From positions 1 through 10,307 of the forward strand of contig JACDAK010000207.1 in NCBI GenBank assembly GCA_013695495.1: a DNA stretch of 10,307 bases, given 5' to 3'. Shown in pieces: positions 1 to 6,515 of the stretch. A program made the position numbers and the translations under genes. The stretch is from Blastocatellia bacterium (GTDB lineage: Bacteria > Acidobacteriota > Blastocatellia > Pyrinomonadales > Pyrinomonadaceae). The notes under the pieces are model-generated. The model ran no database searches. It saw only the letters and a list, made by a program, of their open reading frames with translations, and had not been told where the DNA came from. Every line of letters starts with the position of its first letter. Position 1 is the stretch's first letter.

Positions 1-1213
1 TTTCGTATCCGCGGTCGATGTGGTACACGCGGTCGATGAGCGTTTCGCCTTCTGCACACAGCCCCGCCAGCACCAGCGACGCAGAAGCCCGCAGGTCCGA
101 AGCGATTACCGGCGCCCCGGTAAGTCTAGTTTTGCCCTTAACTACAGCAGTATTCCCGCTGATCTGGATATCGGCACCGAGCCTGATCAGTTCCGAGGCA
201 TGCATAAAGCGGTTCTCAAAGATCGTCTCAGTTATCGTAGCCGTCCCATCTGCCTGAGTCATCAAGGCCATATACTGCGCCTGCATATCCGTCGGGAACC
301 GCGGATGCGGCTCCGTCGTCACATCGCAAGCTCGCAGCCCGCCAGCCGACCTCCGAACGAGCAGGTCCCCGCTTTGCGTCTTGTCGATCTCAACACCCGC
401 CTCTCTCAGCTTGTCGATCACCGCTGCGAGATGATCGGGTCGGCAATTGCCGATCTCAAGTTCTCCGCCGGTTATCGCCGCAGCTACGATAAACGTTCCC
501 GTCTCGATACGATCTGGGATGATCGTGTGTTCCGCCCCGCCGAGTCCCTCGACGCCGTCGATCGTCATCGTAGGCGTGCCGGCTCCCTCGATCTTCGCCC
601 CCATTTTCAGCAGCAATTCCGCAAGGTCGTCGATCTCCGGTTCACACGCGGCGTTTCTGATCACGGTCCGGCCATCCGCGAGCACCGCCGCCATCATCAC
701 GTTCTCCGTGCCCGTCACCGTGACCTTTTCGAACTCGATGTCGCCACCCGTCAATCGGCCCTTCGGCGCGGTAGCGACCACGTCGCCCGATTCCAGCGAT
801 ACGCGTGCGCCAAGCTTTTCAAACGCCGCCAGATGCAGGTCGATTGGCCGCGTTCCGATGGCGCACCCGCCGGGCAGGCTGACCTTGGCCTTCCCAAACC
901 GCGAGAGCAGCGGCCCAAGTGCAAGCACGCTCGCCCGCATCGTCTTCACCAGTTCATACGGAGCCTCAAATGTCCCGATGTTCTTTGCCGTATAGCTATG
1001 CGTCCTCAGCGACGGTGTCAGCACCTCTGCACCAAGATCTTCTAGCAAACGGCGCTGCGTGATCAGGTCCTTAACGTAAGGAACATTATGAAGAGTGACC
1101 GTTTCCGGCGTCAGCAGCACCGCCGCCAGACACGGCAACGCAGAGTTCTTCGCACCGCTGATCTCAATGCGTCCCTGCAGTGGCTTTCCGCCACGGATCA
1201 GAAATTTATCCAT
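1..1213 (-). CDS. murA: UDP-N-acetylglucosamine 1-carboxyvinyltransferase MurA (3' end cut by window)
   Basis: MurA transfers the enolpyruvyl group of phosphoenolpyruvate to UDP-N-acetylglucosamine in the cytoplasm, the first committed step of peptidoglycan synthesis and the target of fosfomycin. Translation from 1213 begins MDKFLIRGGKPLQG and carries the family landmarks: Lys22-Asn23 in SGAKNSALP, the catalytic Cys near residue 117 in LPGGCAIGTRP (Cys115 in E. coli, so fosfomycin-sensitive type rather than the Asp variant), and the catalytic Asp in FPTDMQAQ near residue 308. The reading frame is open to base 1. It covers about 404 residues and ends in DRVYHIDRGYE, so only about 15 residues of the usual roughly 420 are missing. 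The ATG at 1213 gives the standard MurA N terminus. An in-frame GTG at 1228 lies closer to a purine-rich AAGGGGA and cannot be excluded. Family assignment is certain; the start is likely. Confidence 0.97.
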   Translation of the reverse strand, partial: MDKFLIRGGKPLQGRIEISGAKNSALPCLAAVLLTPETVTLHNVPYVKDLITQRRLLEDLGAEVLTPSLRTHSYTAKNIGTFEAPYELVKTMRASVLALGPLLSRFGKAKVSLPGGCAIGTRPIDLHLAAFEKLGARVSLESGDVVATAPKGRLTGGDIEFEKVTVTGTENVMMAAVLADGRTVIRNAACEPEIDDLAELLLKMGAKIEGAGTPTMTIDGVEGLGGAEHTIIPDRIETGTFIVAAAITGGELEIGNCRPDHLAAVIDKLREAGVEIDKTQSGDLLVRRSAGGLRACDVTTEPHPRFPTDMQAQYMALMTQADGTATITETIFENRFMHASELIRLGADIQISGNTAVVKGKTRLTGAPVIASDLRASASLVLAGLCAEGETLIDRVYHIDRGYE

Positions 1214-1253
1214 AGAGTTATCGATCACATCCCCTTATGGATGCGAAAACCAG

Positions 1254-1282
1254 ATTTTATCACGAAGGTGGAAAGACTTTCA
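1254..1282 (-). promoter_or_regulatory. possible murA promoter (weak sigma-70-like)
   Basis: On the minus strand a TAAAAT hexamer (1254-1259) lies 17 bases downstream of TGAAAG (1277-1282). This would start a transcript near 1247, about 34 bases before the murA ATG. The -10 is good but the -35 is poor, so this is a guess. Without it murA could also be read from the upstream cluster, since no minus-strand terminator is seen after the DinB gene. Confidence 0.25.
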
Positions 1283-1410
1283 CGCGGGAAGTGAGGGGGA
1301 ACAAGTCGGATAAACTTCAGATCTGGACAACCTTCGGCGCGGCGGGCTTCATCCTATTATCGGCTTGTAACAATTTTAACCGGATAGTTAGAAGCTTTGT
1401 TTGGACTAGG

Positions 1411-1449
1411 GCCGCGGTTATTAGCCCTCCTTGTAACCGCGGCTTTTTT
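1411..1449 (+). terminator. intrinsic terminator facing right, with no gene in front of it
   Basis: GCCGCGGTTA (1411-1420) and TAACCGCGGC (1434-1443) form a perfect 10-bp GC-rich stem with a 13-base loop, followed at once by six T (1444-1449). This is a textbook rho-independent terminator for plus-strand transcription. In the minus direction the stem is followed by CCTAGTCC, not a U tract, so it should not end the DinB transcript. A second inverted repeat, CCGGATAG (1380-1387) and CTATCCGG (1454-1461), encloses it and reaches into the end of the DinB gene. The loop contains CCTCCTT (1426-1432). Both neighbouring genes run leftward, so what it terminates is unexplained. Confidence 0.8.
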
Positions 1450-1453
1450 GCAC

Positions 1454-1993
1454 CTATCCGGCAAGTTTTTTAAGGTGTGCTTTTATTTGCCGTCGGTGCC
1501 TGTCCTGATGGCCGCCGCACAGTACGAGCCAGTCTTGCGCCGTCATCGGCCCGAATGCCGGGTGGGGAAAGGTCGCTCCCGTTCCGTCGAACGATTCAAA
1601 GCTCTGCCGCAATTTCTCAAGCCGCTCCCCGTTTTCACGAAGTTTAGAGAGCGATTCGTCGACCCGGAGCTTTCCGCTCGGCTGCACAAAATCAGGTGCG
1701 ACTAACTTTACTCGAACACTTTCGGTGGCCTTGCTGACAAAGCTTTCGGATAGCTTCACGGAACCGTCGGAAGTTCGCCCGCCCGCTTCAGAATCACGCA
1801 AAAGCTTTCCGCACAATTTAATTATTCCTTCTTCAACCATCGCAACATGTTCAACTATATGGGCGATCGACCACGATTCGCCGTCCGGCACCTTAGACGC
1901 AGTTTCCGCGTCTATCTCCGCAACCATACTCATCAGCTTTTCGCGCGAAAGCTCGTTGTAGGCGTAAACATCAGCAACATTTGTGAAGTTCAT
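1454..1993 (-). CDS. DinB-family (four-helix bundle) protein
   Basis: A 179-residue soluble protein of the DinB/YfiT-like putative metalloenzyme fold. The family hallmarks are His45 and His49 in WSIAHIVEHV and the C-terminal pair His162 and His166 in HQDRHRRQI; in this fold three histidines on neighbouring helices bind a divalent metal. The central part (about 70-135) is helical and charged. Members include DNA-damage-inducible DinB of Bacillus and bacillithiol or mycothiol S-transferases, but nothing here fixes a substrate, so only the family is named. No signal peptide is seen, so it is probably cytoplasmic. The ATG lies 3 bases after the stop of the lipoprotein gene and lacks a clear Shine-Dalgarno sequence, which suggests translational coupling. 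The stop codon lies inside the right arm of the outer inverted repeat around the orphan terminator. Confidence 0.88.
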   Translation of the reverse strand: MNFTNVADVYAYNELSREKLMSMVAEIDAETASKVPDGESWSIAHIVEHVAMVEEGIIKLCGKLLRDSEAGGRTSDGSVKLSESFVSKATESVRVKLVAPDFVQPSGKLRVDESLSKLRENGERLEKLRQSFESFDGTGATFPHPAFGPMTAQDWLVLCGGHQDRHRRQIKAHLKKLAG

Positions 1994-1996
1994 ACG

Positions 1997-3307
1997 TCAA
2001 TTTGCGGCGCCCGGAGGCGGCGCCTGAGGTGAAAGTATCAGCCTGTGCCATCGCCGAAAACTCGTAACGCTGTCCGCCTCGTTCACCATCCTTTTGATGA
2101 ACGCCGTTTGGAAATAAAGTAACTGCTCGTTCGACCAATCGAGGCCGACGATCGGGTTAAAGGACACTAGCGATGCCGGATCTGGCAGCGTTGCCGGTCC
2201 TTCCGGTTTTGCCGCGTTCGCGTTCGCATCCGGTTCGGCTCCCGGCGGTGCGTTCAGCTGCTCTGCCTGCGAACGGTCAAATGCCTGCGACGAGATCAAA
2301 AGTGCGTTCCGCAAAGGAACTGCCGCCTGCGTCGGGTTCGTTCCGACCGCATCATAAATACGGATCTGAGTATCAAACCCTGTTGCGACCTTAGCTGAGT
2401 CGGGCGACCACACGGGCCGGACCGCCGTCAACGCGTCGTCCAACCGCCGCTCGCGGCCGTTTCTTTCAACTATCCGCGGCCGACCCAACGGGATAAACAT
2501 TTCGCCGTTACGCTCAGCCAAAGCCTCCAGATACTGCCATTCGCGGGCGGTCGCGGCCAGTGCCGCTAGCATCGAGCTGTCAGGCGACCACGCGTAGTAA
2601 AAGTACATTAGCCCCTCACTCTGCGTGATCGGCCGTACGTTTCCGCCGTCCGCATCCGCCAGATAGAGCTGCTCAGTTCGAAACGCCAGAATGCCCGTCG
2701 GCGCCTCGGGTGTAGCCTCTGCCGCGGGGGGTGCTTCCGGCTGCTCAGGTGCGGGCGTCGGCTCTTCCGGAACCACGTCAGTTATCGGGCCTTCGGGTGT
2801 CGGTTCGGTCGCGGGTGTTGCCGAACCCTCAGCCATCTCGTCCTGTGCCGCCCGGATCATCGCTACAAAAGCGACCGCGGTCGAATCAGGCGACCACACG
2901 ATCGTGTCCCGAAAATGCACCGCCATCACATCCGGCGTTATCTTGTTCAGCAGCCGCCCGTCGGCGGTGTACATGTCCAGCCGAAACTCCGCCGGCAGAT
3001 CGCCGGTCCGGTGATAGATCGCGAGCACCCGCCGTTTGTCCGGCGATACAAGGGTTCGGTCTACGATTTCGTCCGGCCGGCTTATCTCAAAATGCGCCTG
3101 CACAGGCGGGTCAACAAGAGCCTGCTTTTCCGCCACCTCCACCTCGGGAGCCGGCACATCGGCCTCATAGACATAGTTCAGCATCACCGCCGGAACGCCG
3201 CGCAGCGATGTCGGCAGCCCACCCTCGGTCATCGGCTGAGGTTCGCCGCAAGCGACTGCCAGCAAGCTTGACGCCACCACGGCCAGAAAAACGAATCGTT
3301 TTATCAT
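1997..3307 (-). CDS. TolB-like beta-propeller lipoprotein
   Basis: A 436-residue exported protein. The N terminus MIKRFVFLAVVASSLLAVAC is a signal peptide ending in an acceptable though not ideal lipobox, with the lipidated Cys at 20. The body carries WD40-like/TolB-type blades. WSPDS occurs at 138-142, 240-244 and 300-304, with weaker copies near 88-90 (SPD) and 391 (WS). Each good copy precedes a hydrophobic strand, as in PD40 repeats. The corresponding DNA keeps a recurring GGCGACCAC (complement) near 2405, 2585 and 2890. Between blades lies a Pro/Glu/Ala/Thr-rich linker at about 155-204, and a second low-complexity stretch at about 353-375. The fold points to a binding or scaffold role in the periplasm; no enzyme motif is seen. 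The start lies 10 bases after the M61 gene, so it is co-transcribed with it. Function beyond the fold is unknown. Confidence 0.82.
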   Translation of the reverse strand: MIKRFVFLAVVASSLLAVACGEPQPMTEGGLPTSLRGVPAVMLNYVYEADVPAPEVEVAEKQALVDPPVQAHFEISRPDEIVDRTLVSPDKRRVLAIYHRTGDLPAEFRLDMYTADGRLLNKITPDVMAVHFRDTIVWSPDSTAVAFVAMIRAAQDEMAEGSATPATEPTPEGPITDVVPEEPTPAPEQPEAPPAAEATPEAPTGILAFRTEQLYLADADGGNVRPITQSEGLMYFYYAWSPDSSMLAALAATAREWQYLEALAERNGEMFIPLGRPRIVERNGRERRLDDALTAVRPVWSPDSAKVATGFDTQIRIYDAVGTNPTQAAVPLRNALLISSQAFDRSQAEQLNAPPGAEPDANANAAKPEGPATLPDPASLVSFNPIVGLDWSNEQLLYFQTAFIKRMVNEADSVTSFRRWHRLILSPQAPPPGAAN

Positions 3308-3317
3308 TTCGAACAGA

Positions 3318-5165
3318 CTAAAGATCAGCCCCTAAATATAGTTTGTATGCACGACGCTGTGCTGCGGTCGGTGTTGCAACGGGTTCGATCGAATACTCGC
3401 CGCGTTTATTTGCCCCTAGTCTGAAATCGATCTCGCGCAGTTCGTCGCGAGTAAATATCGTCAGCTTCACGGTCTGGTTCGGCTGCATTTCACCCAGGTA
3501 GCGCTGAAGAAATGCCTGCGTCGCGCGGTGCCCGTCGATCGCGACGATCTGGTCCCCCACCATCAGCCCCTGCTCGAACGCAGGCGTATCCGAGGCAACC
3601 ACCCTAACATTCAGCCGCCCCGCGTCTTCGACCAGATCTGCACCTATGTAGGCACGCTTTGCGTTCGGCTGCGAAACCGCCAGCCGCAGCCCGACGTGCG
3701 AGAGGATCGCGTTATAATCTATCTCTGCACGTCCGCTGACGTACCGCGCAAAGAAATCGTCGAGGCTTCTGCCCGCCATCTTTTCTGCTGCCTGCTGAAA
3801 GTCTGCCGGTGTGAAGTTGCGGTTCTTTTTATAAAACTCGTCGTACATAAACCGCATCACGTCGTCCAAAGACCGCTGATCATTAGACGCCTGACGGATC
3901 GCTATATCGAGCATCATGTTCACGATCTCACCTTTATCGTAATACGAGATCTGGTTATTTATCGAGTTCTGGTCCTGCCGGTAATATTTTATCCAGGCGT
4001 CAAGGCTCGATTCTTCCAGGCTCGTTTGAAATCGGCCGGGCCTGTTCTGCAATGCCTGTATCAGACTCGCTTTCGTTTCCAAAACTTCTCTATCTGTAAC
4101 CAGCCCCGCTCGCCGCAGCATAACGCCTTCGTAATAGGCGGTCGTCCCCTCAGCTACCCACAGAAGTTTTGTGTAGTTCTCGTTCTCGTAATCGAAAGGC
4201 CCCAACGCATCCGGCCGGATGCGTTTCACATTCCAAAGATGGAAATACTCATGCGCGACCAAATTCAAAAACGCGATGTATTGCGACCGCGGCTTAAACC
4301 CGAACCGGTTCCACTGCAGCGCCGTCGAATTCAAATGCTCCAAACCCCCGCGTCCACGTAGGTTGAGAATTATCAAATAATCATCCGTCGGCATTTCGCC
4401 AAAGATCTTCACCGCTTCATTGGCGATCTTAGCCGTGTCGATGCCGATCTGCTTCATGTCATAGTTGCCTTCGCCCGTTATGACAAGGCGATGCGGCTTC
4501 CCGGCGGCTGTGAACGTGTGCTCCTTAAAATCGCTTACCTCAAAGGGAGAATCATAAAGAATGTCGTAATTAGGAGCGCGAAACGTATTCTCCGCACCCG
4601 CCACCGGCGCTAGGCCCGTTGCCACTCTCCAGTTGCCGTAAGGCTTGACCGTGATCGTTGATTCTGCCTGAAGCTGACCATCGGGGAAAAGCAAGAGCGC
4701 GGCATTATTCCAAAAGGCGTGCTCGTCGTTGAGCTCGTTTGTGCGGACCGTCAGCTCATTTGAATACACCTTGTAGCGTGCGACCACCTCACGGGCTCCG
4801 CCGGTCTGTATCCGCCACGTGTTCTTATTTATCTTCTCCCACTGCAGATCGCCGCCGGCTCCTGCCGCCGATCCGAAATCCTGCACATGACGAGCATATT
4901 CGCGCACAAGATAACTACCGGGAGTCCAAACGGGCATCTTCAGGTCAAGCTGCGCCGGCATCTGCTGCCAGCGGACGCGCATTTCAACTTCTAAAAGGTG
5001 CGTTGTCGGCCGCGACATCGATACAACATAGCTAATGTCCGGCTGGACCTGGATTGGAACCGGGTTCGATTCTGCTCCAACCTTGGCGTCTGCTTCTTTA
5101 TACATACCAAATAATAGAGCTGTAAAAATAGTTGTAAATAGTATGCACCGCGTCAGCTTATTCAT
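3318..5165 (-). CDS. M61-family metallopeptidase with C-terminal PDZ domain
   Basis: A 615-residue exported zinc peptidase of the glycyl-aminopeptidase family M61, normal in length. An N-terminal hydrophobic segment (about 7-21) ending in ADA at 27 looks like a signal peptide, giving a periplasmic or secreted enzyme. The M61 N-terminal beta domain spans about 40-215. GGLEH (273-277) precedes the zinc motif HEYFH (305-309), whose His305 and His309 bind zinc while Glu306 is catalytic. Glu339 in WVAEGTT is the likely third ligand. A PDZ domain follows at about 503-590, with the binding-loop region around AFEQGLMVGDQIVAIDG. Characterised members prefer N-terminal Gly or Ala, but specificity here is not readable. 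It is the first gene of a cluster with the lipoprotein (10-base gap) and the DinB protein. An upstream in-frame TAA close to the ATG fixes the start. Confidence 0.93.
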   Translation of the reverse strand: MNKLTRCILFTTIFTALLFGMYKEADAKVGAESNPVPIQVQPDISYVVSMSRPTTHLLEVEMRVRWQQMPAQLDLKMPVWTPGSYLVREYARHVQDFGSAAGAGGDLQWEKINKNTWRIQTGGAREVVARYKVYSNELTVRTNELNDEHAFWNNAALLLFPDGQLQAESTITVKPYGNWRVATGLAPVAGAENTFRAPNYDILYDSPFEVSDFKEHTFTAAGKPHRLVITGEGNYDMKQIGIDTAKIANEAVKIFGEMPTDDYLIILNLRGRGGLEHLNSTALQWNRFGFKPRSQYIAFLNLVAHEYFHLWNVKRIRPDALGPFDYENENYTKLLWVAEGTTAYYEGVMLRRAGLVTDREVLETKASLIQALQNRPGRFQTSLEESSLDAWIKYYRQDQNSINNQISYYDKGEIVNMMLDIAIRQASNDQRSLDDVMRFMYDEFYKKNRNFTPADFQQAAEKMAGRSLDDFFARYVSGRAEIDYNAILSHVGLRLAVSQPNAKRAYIGADLVEDAGRLNVRVVASDTPAFEQGLMVGDQIVAIDGHRATQAFLQRYLGEMQPNQTVKLTIFTRDELREIDFRLGANKRGEYSIEPVATPTAAQRRAYKLYLGADL

Positions 5166-5177
5166 TCTAAGTTAGTG

Positions 5178-5185
5178 TTCCTCCC
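5178..5185 (-). promoter_or_regulatory. ribosome binding site of the M61 peptidase gene
   Basis: GGGAGGAA on the minus strand is the strongest Shine-Dalgarno match in front of any gene here, but it lies 12 bases from the ATG at 5165, longer than the usual 5-9. An in-frame TAA in the spacer rules out a nearer upstream start. Confidence 0.55.
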
Positions 5186-5203
5186 GATTTTCCAAGTTAC
5201 TTA

Positions 5204-5232
5204 ATTCTACTATGTTTCAACAGTTTGCTAAA
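5204..5232 (-). promoter_or_regulatory. candidate promoter for the M61-lipoprotein-DinB cluster
   Basis: On the minus strand TTTAGC (5227-5232) and TAGAAT (5204-5209) are separated by exactly 17 bases. The -10 matches sigma-70 at five of six positions, the -35 at three. Initiation would fall near 5197, leaving a leader of about 30 bases that contains the GGGAGGAA site. It sits in a 99-bp region between divergent genes, so a promoter for the MFS gene must be in the same space. For that gene only a weak TACTAT (5208-5213) is seen on the plus strand. Confidence 0.4.
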
Positions 5233-5264
5233 CTTTGTGTTTCGCGCACGTGGGCAAATAGCAG

Positions 5265-6509
5265 ATGACGACCGAGCAAGCACAACCGACCGAGAAATTT
5301 TTCACGCCGCCGTTGATCATCATCTACGTAACCGTGTTCATCGACCTCATCGGGTTCGGCATGGTCATACCGATTCTGCCGTTCTATGCGAACACGGCCC
5401 CCTTCAACGCCACACCTTTTGAGATCGGCGTTCTCTTTGCGATCTATTCGTTGATGCAGTTCATCTTTTCGCCTATTCTCGGCCGCCTTTCTGACAGGTA
5501 CGGACGCCGCCCGATCCTCTTCATCAGCCTGCTTGGCTCTGCCGTCGGCTATTTCGTGATCGGCGCTGCAACTACCCTTTTCATGGTATTTCTCGGCCGC
5601 GTCATCGGCGGCATCACCGGTGCCAATATCTCGACCGCACAGGCATACATTGCCGACACGACATCACGCGCAAACCGTGCTAAAGGGATGGGGCTTTTTG
5701 GTGCGATGTTCGGGCTCGGTTTCATTTTGGGCCCCGCGATCGCCGGCGTTCTCAGTAAGTACGGCGTCCACGTCCCGTTCTTCGTGGCGGCCGTACTGGC
5801 GTTGACTAATGCGATAGCGCTCTATTTTATCCTTCCCGAATCCATCAAGCCCGGCGCCGCCCGTGTCCGGCCCAATCGTCTCGTCGAACTGGTTGCGTCG
5901 CTCAAGCAGAAAGATTTCGGCATGATCAATCTGCTCTACTTTCTGCTCGTTACCGCCTTCTCGATCATGACCTACGCCTTTGTGCTTTTCACCGCACACC
6001 GGTTTGGCTATAACGCCGAGCAAAACGGCTATCTCTTTGCATTTGTAGGGTTTGTCTCTATCATCGGGCAGGGCGTTCTGTTCAATCGCCTTACGGCGCG
6101 ATTTGGCGAAGCGCGCCTGACGATCGCCGGCTGCTTGATGATGGCGATCAGCTTATTCTTTATGCCTGCTATCGGACCCGCATATGGGGGTCTCGTCGGG
6201 CTGCTCGTGGCGTGCGCGGTTCTGTCGTTCGGCAACTCGCTCGCTTCGCCTGCCGTTACAAGCATCGTTTCGAAGATCTCGCCTGAGGAAGAGCAGGGAA
6301 GTTCTCTCGGCATAATGCAGTCGGGCGCGAGCCTCGCCCGCGCGGTTGGCCCTATGATCGGCGGCGTTCTGCTCAATAACGCGGTGAACCAGATCGACGA
6401 CGCATCCATTCAGCGCACGTTTTGGACGGCATCGTTCATAATGCTCGTCGCTCTCGGAACTTCGGTCTATGTTGCCAGGATCTTGAGGAGTGAAGCGCAA
6501 CCGGTCTGA
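5265..6509 (+). CDS. Tet-like MFS multidrug/proton antiporter (DHA1 group)
   Basis: A 414-residue inner-membrane exporter with 12 predicted spans, the usual size for the TetA-like DHA1 group. The first span carries FIDLIGFGMVIPILPFY with an acidic Asp27, as in Tet(A) proteins. Motif A, GRLSDRYGRRP (73-83), lies in the loop between spans 2 and 3. Motif B has Arg112 in FLGRVIGGITGAN. The antiporter motif C is GLGFILGPAIAG (150-161) in span 5. A degenerate second copy of motif A, NRLTARFGEAR (274-284), marks the two-fold repeat of the fold. These motifs indicate proton-driven export. The substrate cannot be read and tetracycline resistance should not be assumed. An in-frame TAG two codons before the ATG fixes the start; there is no clear Shine-Dalgarno. 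It is divergent from the M61 cluster, and its stop lies 6 bases from the stop of the kinase gene. Confidence 0.93.
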   Translation: MTTEQAQPTEKFFTPPLIIIYVTVFIDLIGFGMVIPILPFYANTAPFNATPFEIGVLFAIYSLMQFIFSPILGRLSDRYGRRPILFISLLGSAVGYFVIGAATTLFMVFLGRVIGGITGANISTAQAYIADTTSRANRAKGMGLFGAMFGLGFILGPAIAGVLSKYGVHVPFFVAAVLALTNAIALYFILPESIKPGAARVRPNRLVELVASLKQKDFGMINLLYFLLVTAFSIMTYAFVLFTAHRFGYNAEQNGYLFAFVGFVSIIGQGVLFNRLTARFGEARLTIAGCLMMAISLFFMPAIGPAYGGLVGLLVACAVLSFGNSLASPAVTSIVSKISPEEEQGSSLGIMQSGASLARAVGPMIGGVLLNNAVNQIDDASIQRTFWTASFIMLVALGTSVYVARILRSEAQPV

Positions 6510-6515
6510 AAACGC

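Noticed and set aside
20..1045. 341-codon open frame on the plus strand opposite murA
   Set aside because: It is the antisense shadow of a clear MurA. Its product is Arg/His-rich with no recognisable domain, as expected from reading GC-rich coding DNA backwards.
1237..1473. 78-codon plus-strand frame across the murA upstream gap, which would place a gene before the orphan terminator
   Set aside because: It runs through the terminator stem itself and into the DinB gene, has no Shine-Dalgarno sequence, and its composition looks random. It therefore does not explain the terminator.
3528..4361. 277-codon open frame on the plus strand within the M61 peptidase gene
   Set aside because: The opposite strand encodes the conserved HEYFH and PDZ regions here. 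The plus-strand product has no family features and no ribosome binding site.
5265..6509. Naming the MFS gene tetA or a tetracycline resistance determinant
   Set aside because: The motifs fit the wider DHA1 group, and substrate cannot be read from them. There is no TetR-type regulator beside it and no mobile element around it.
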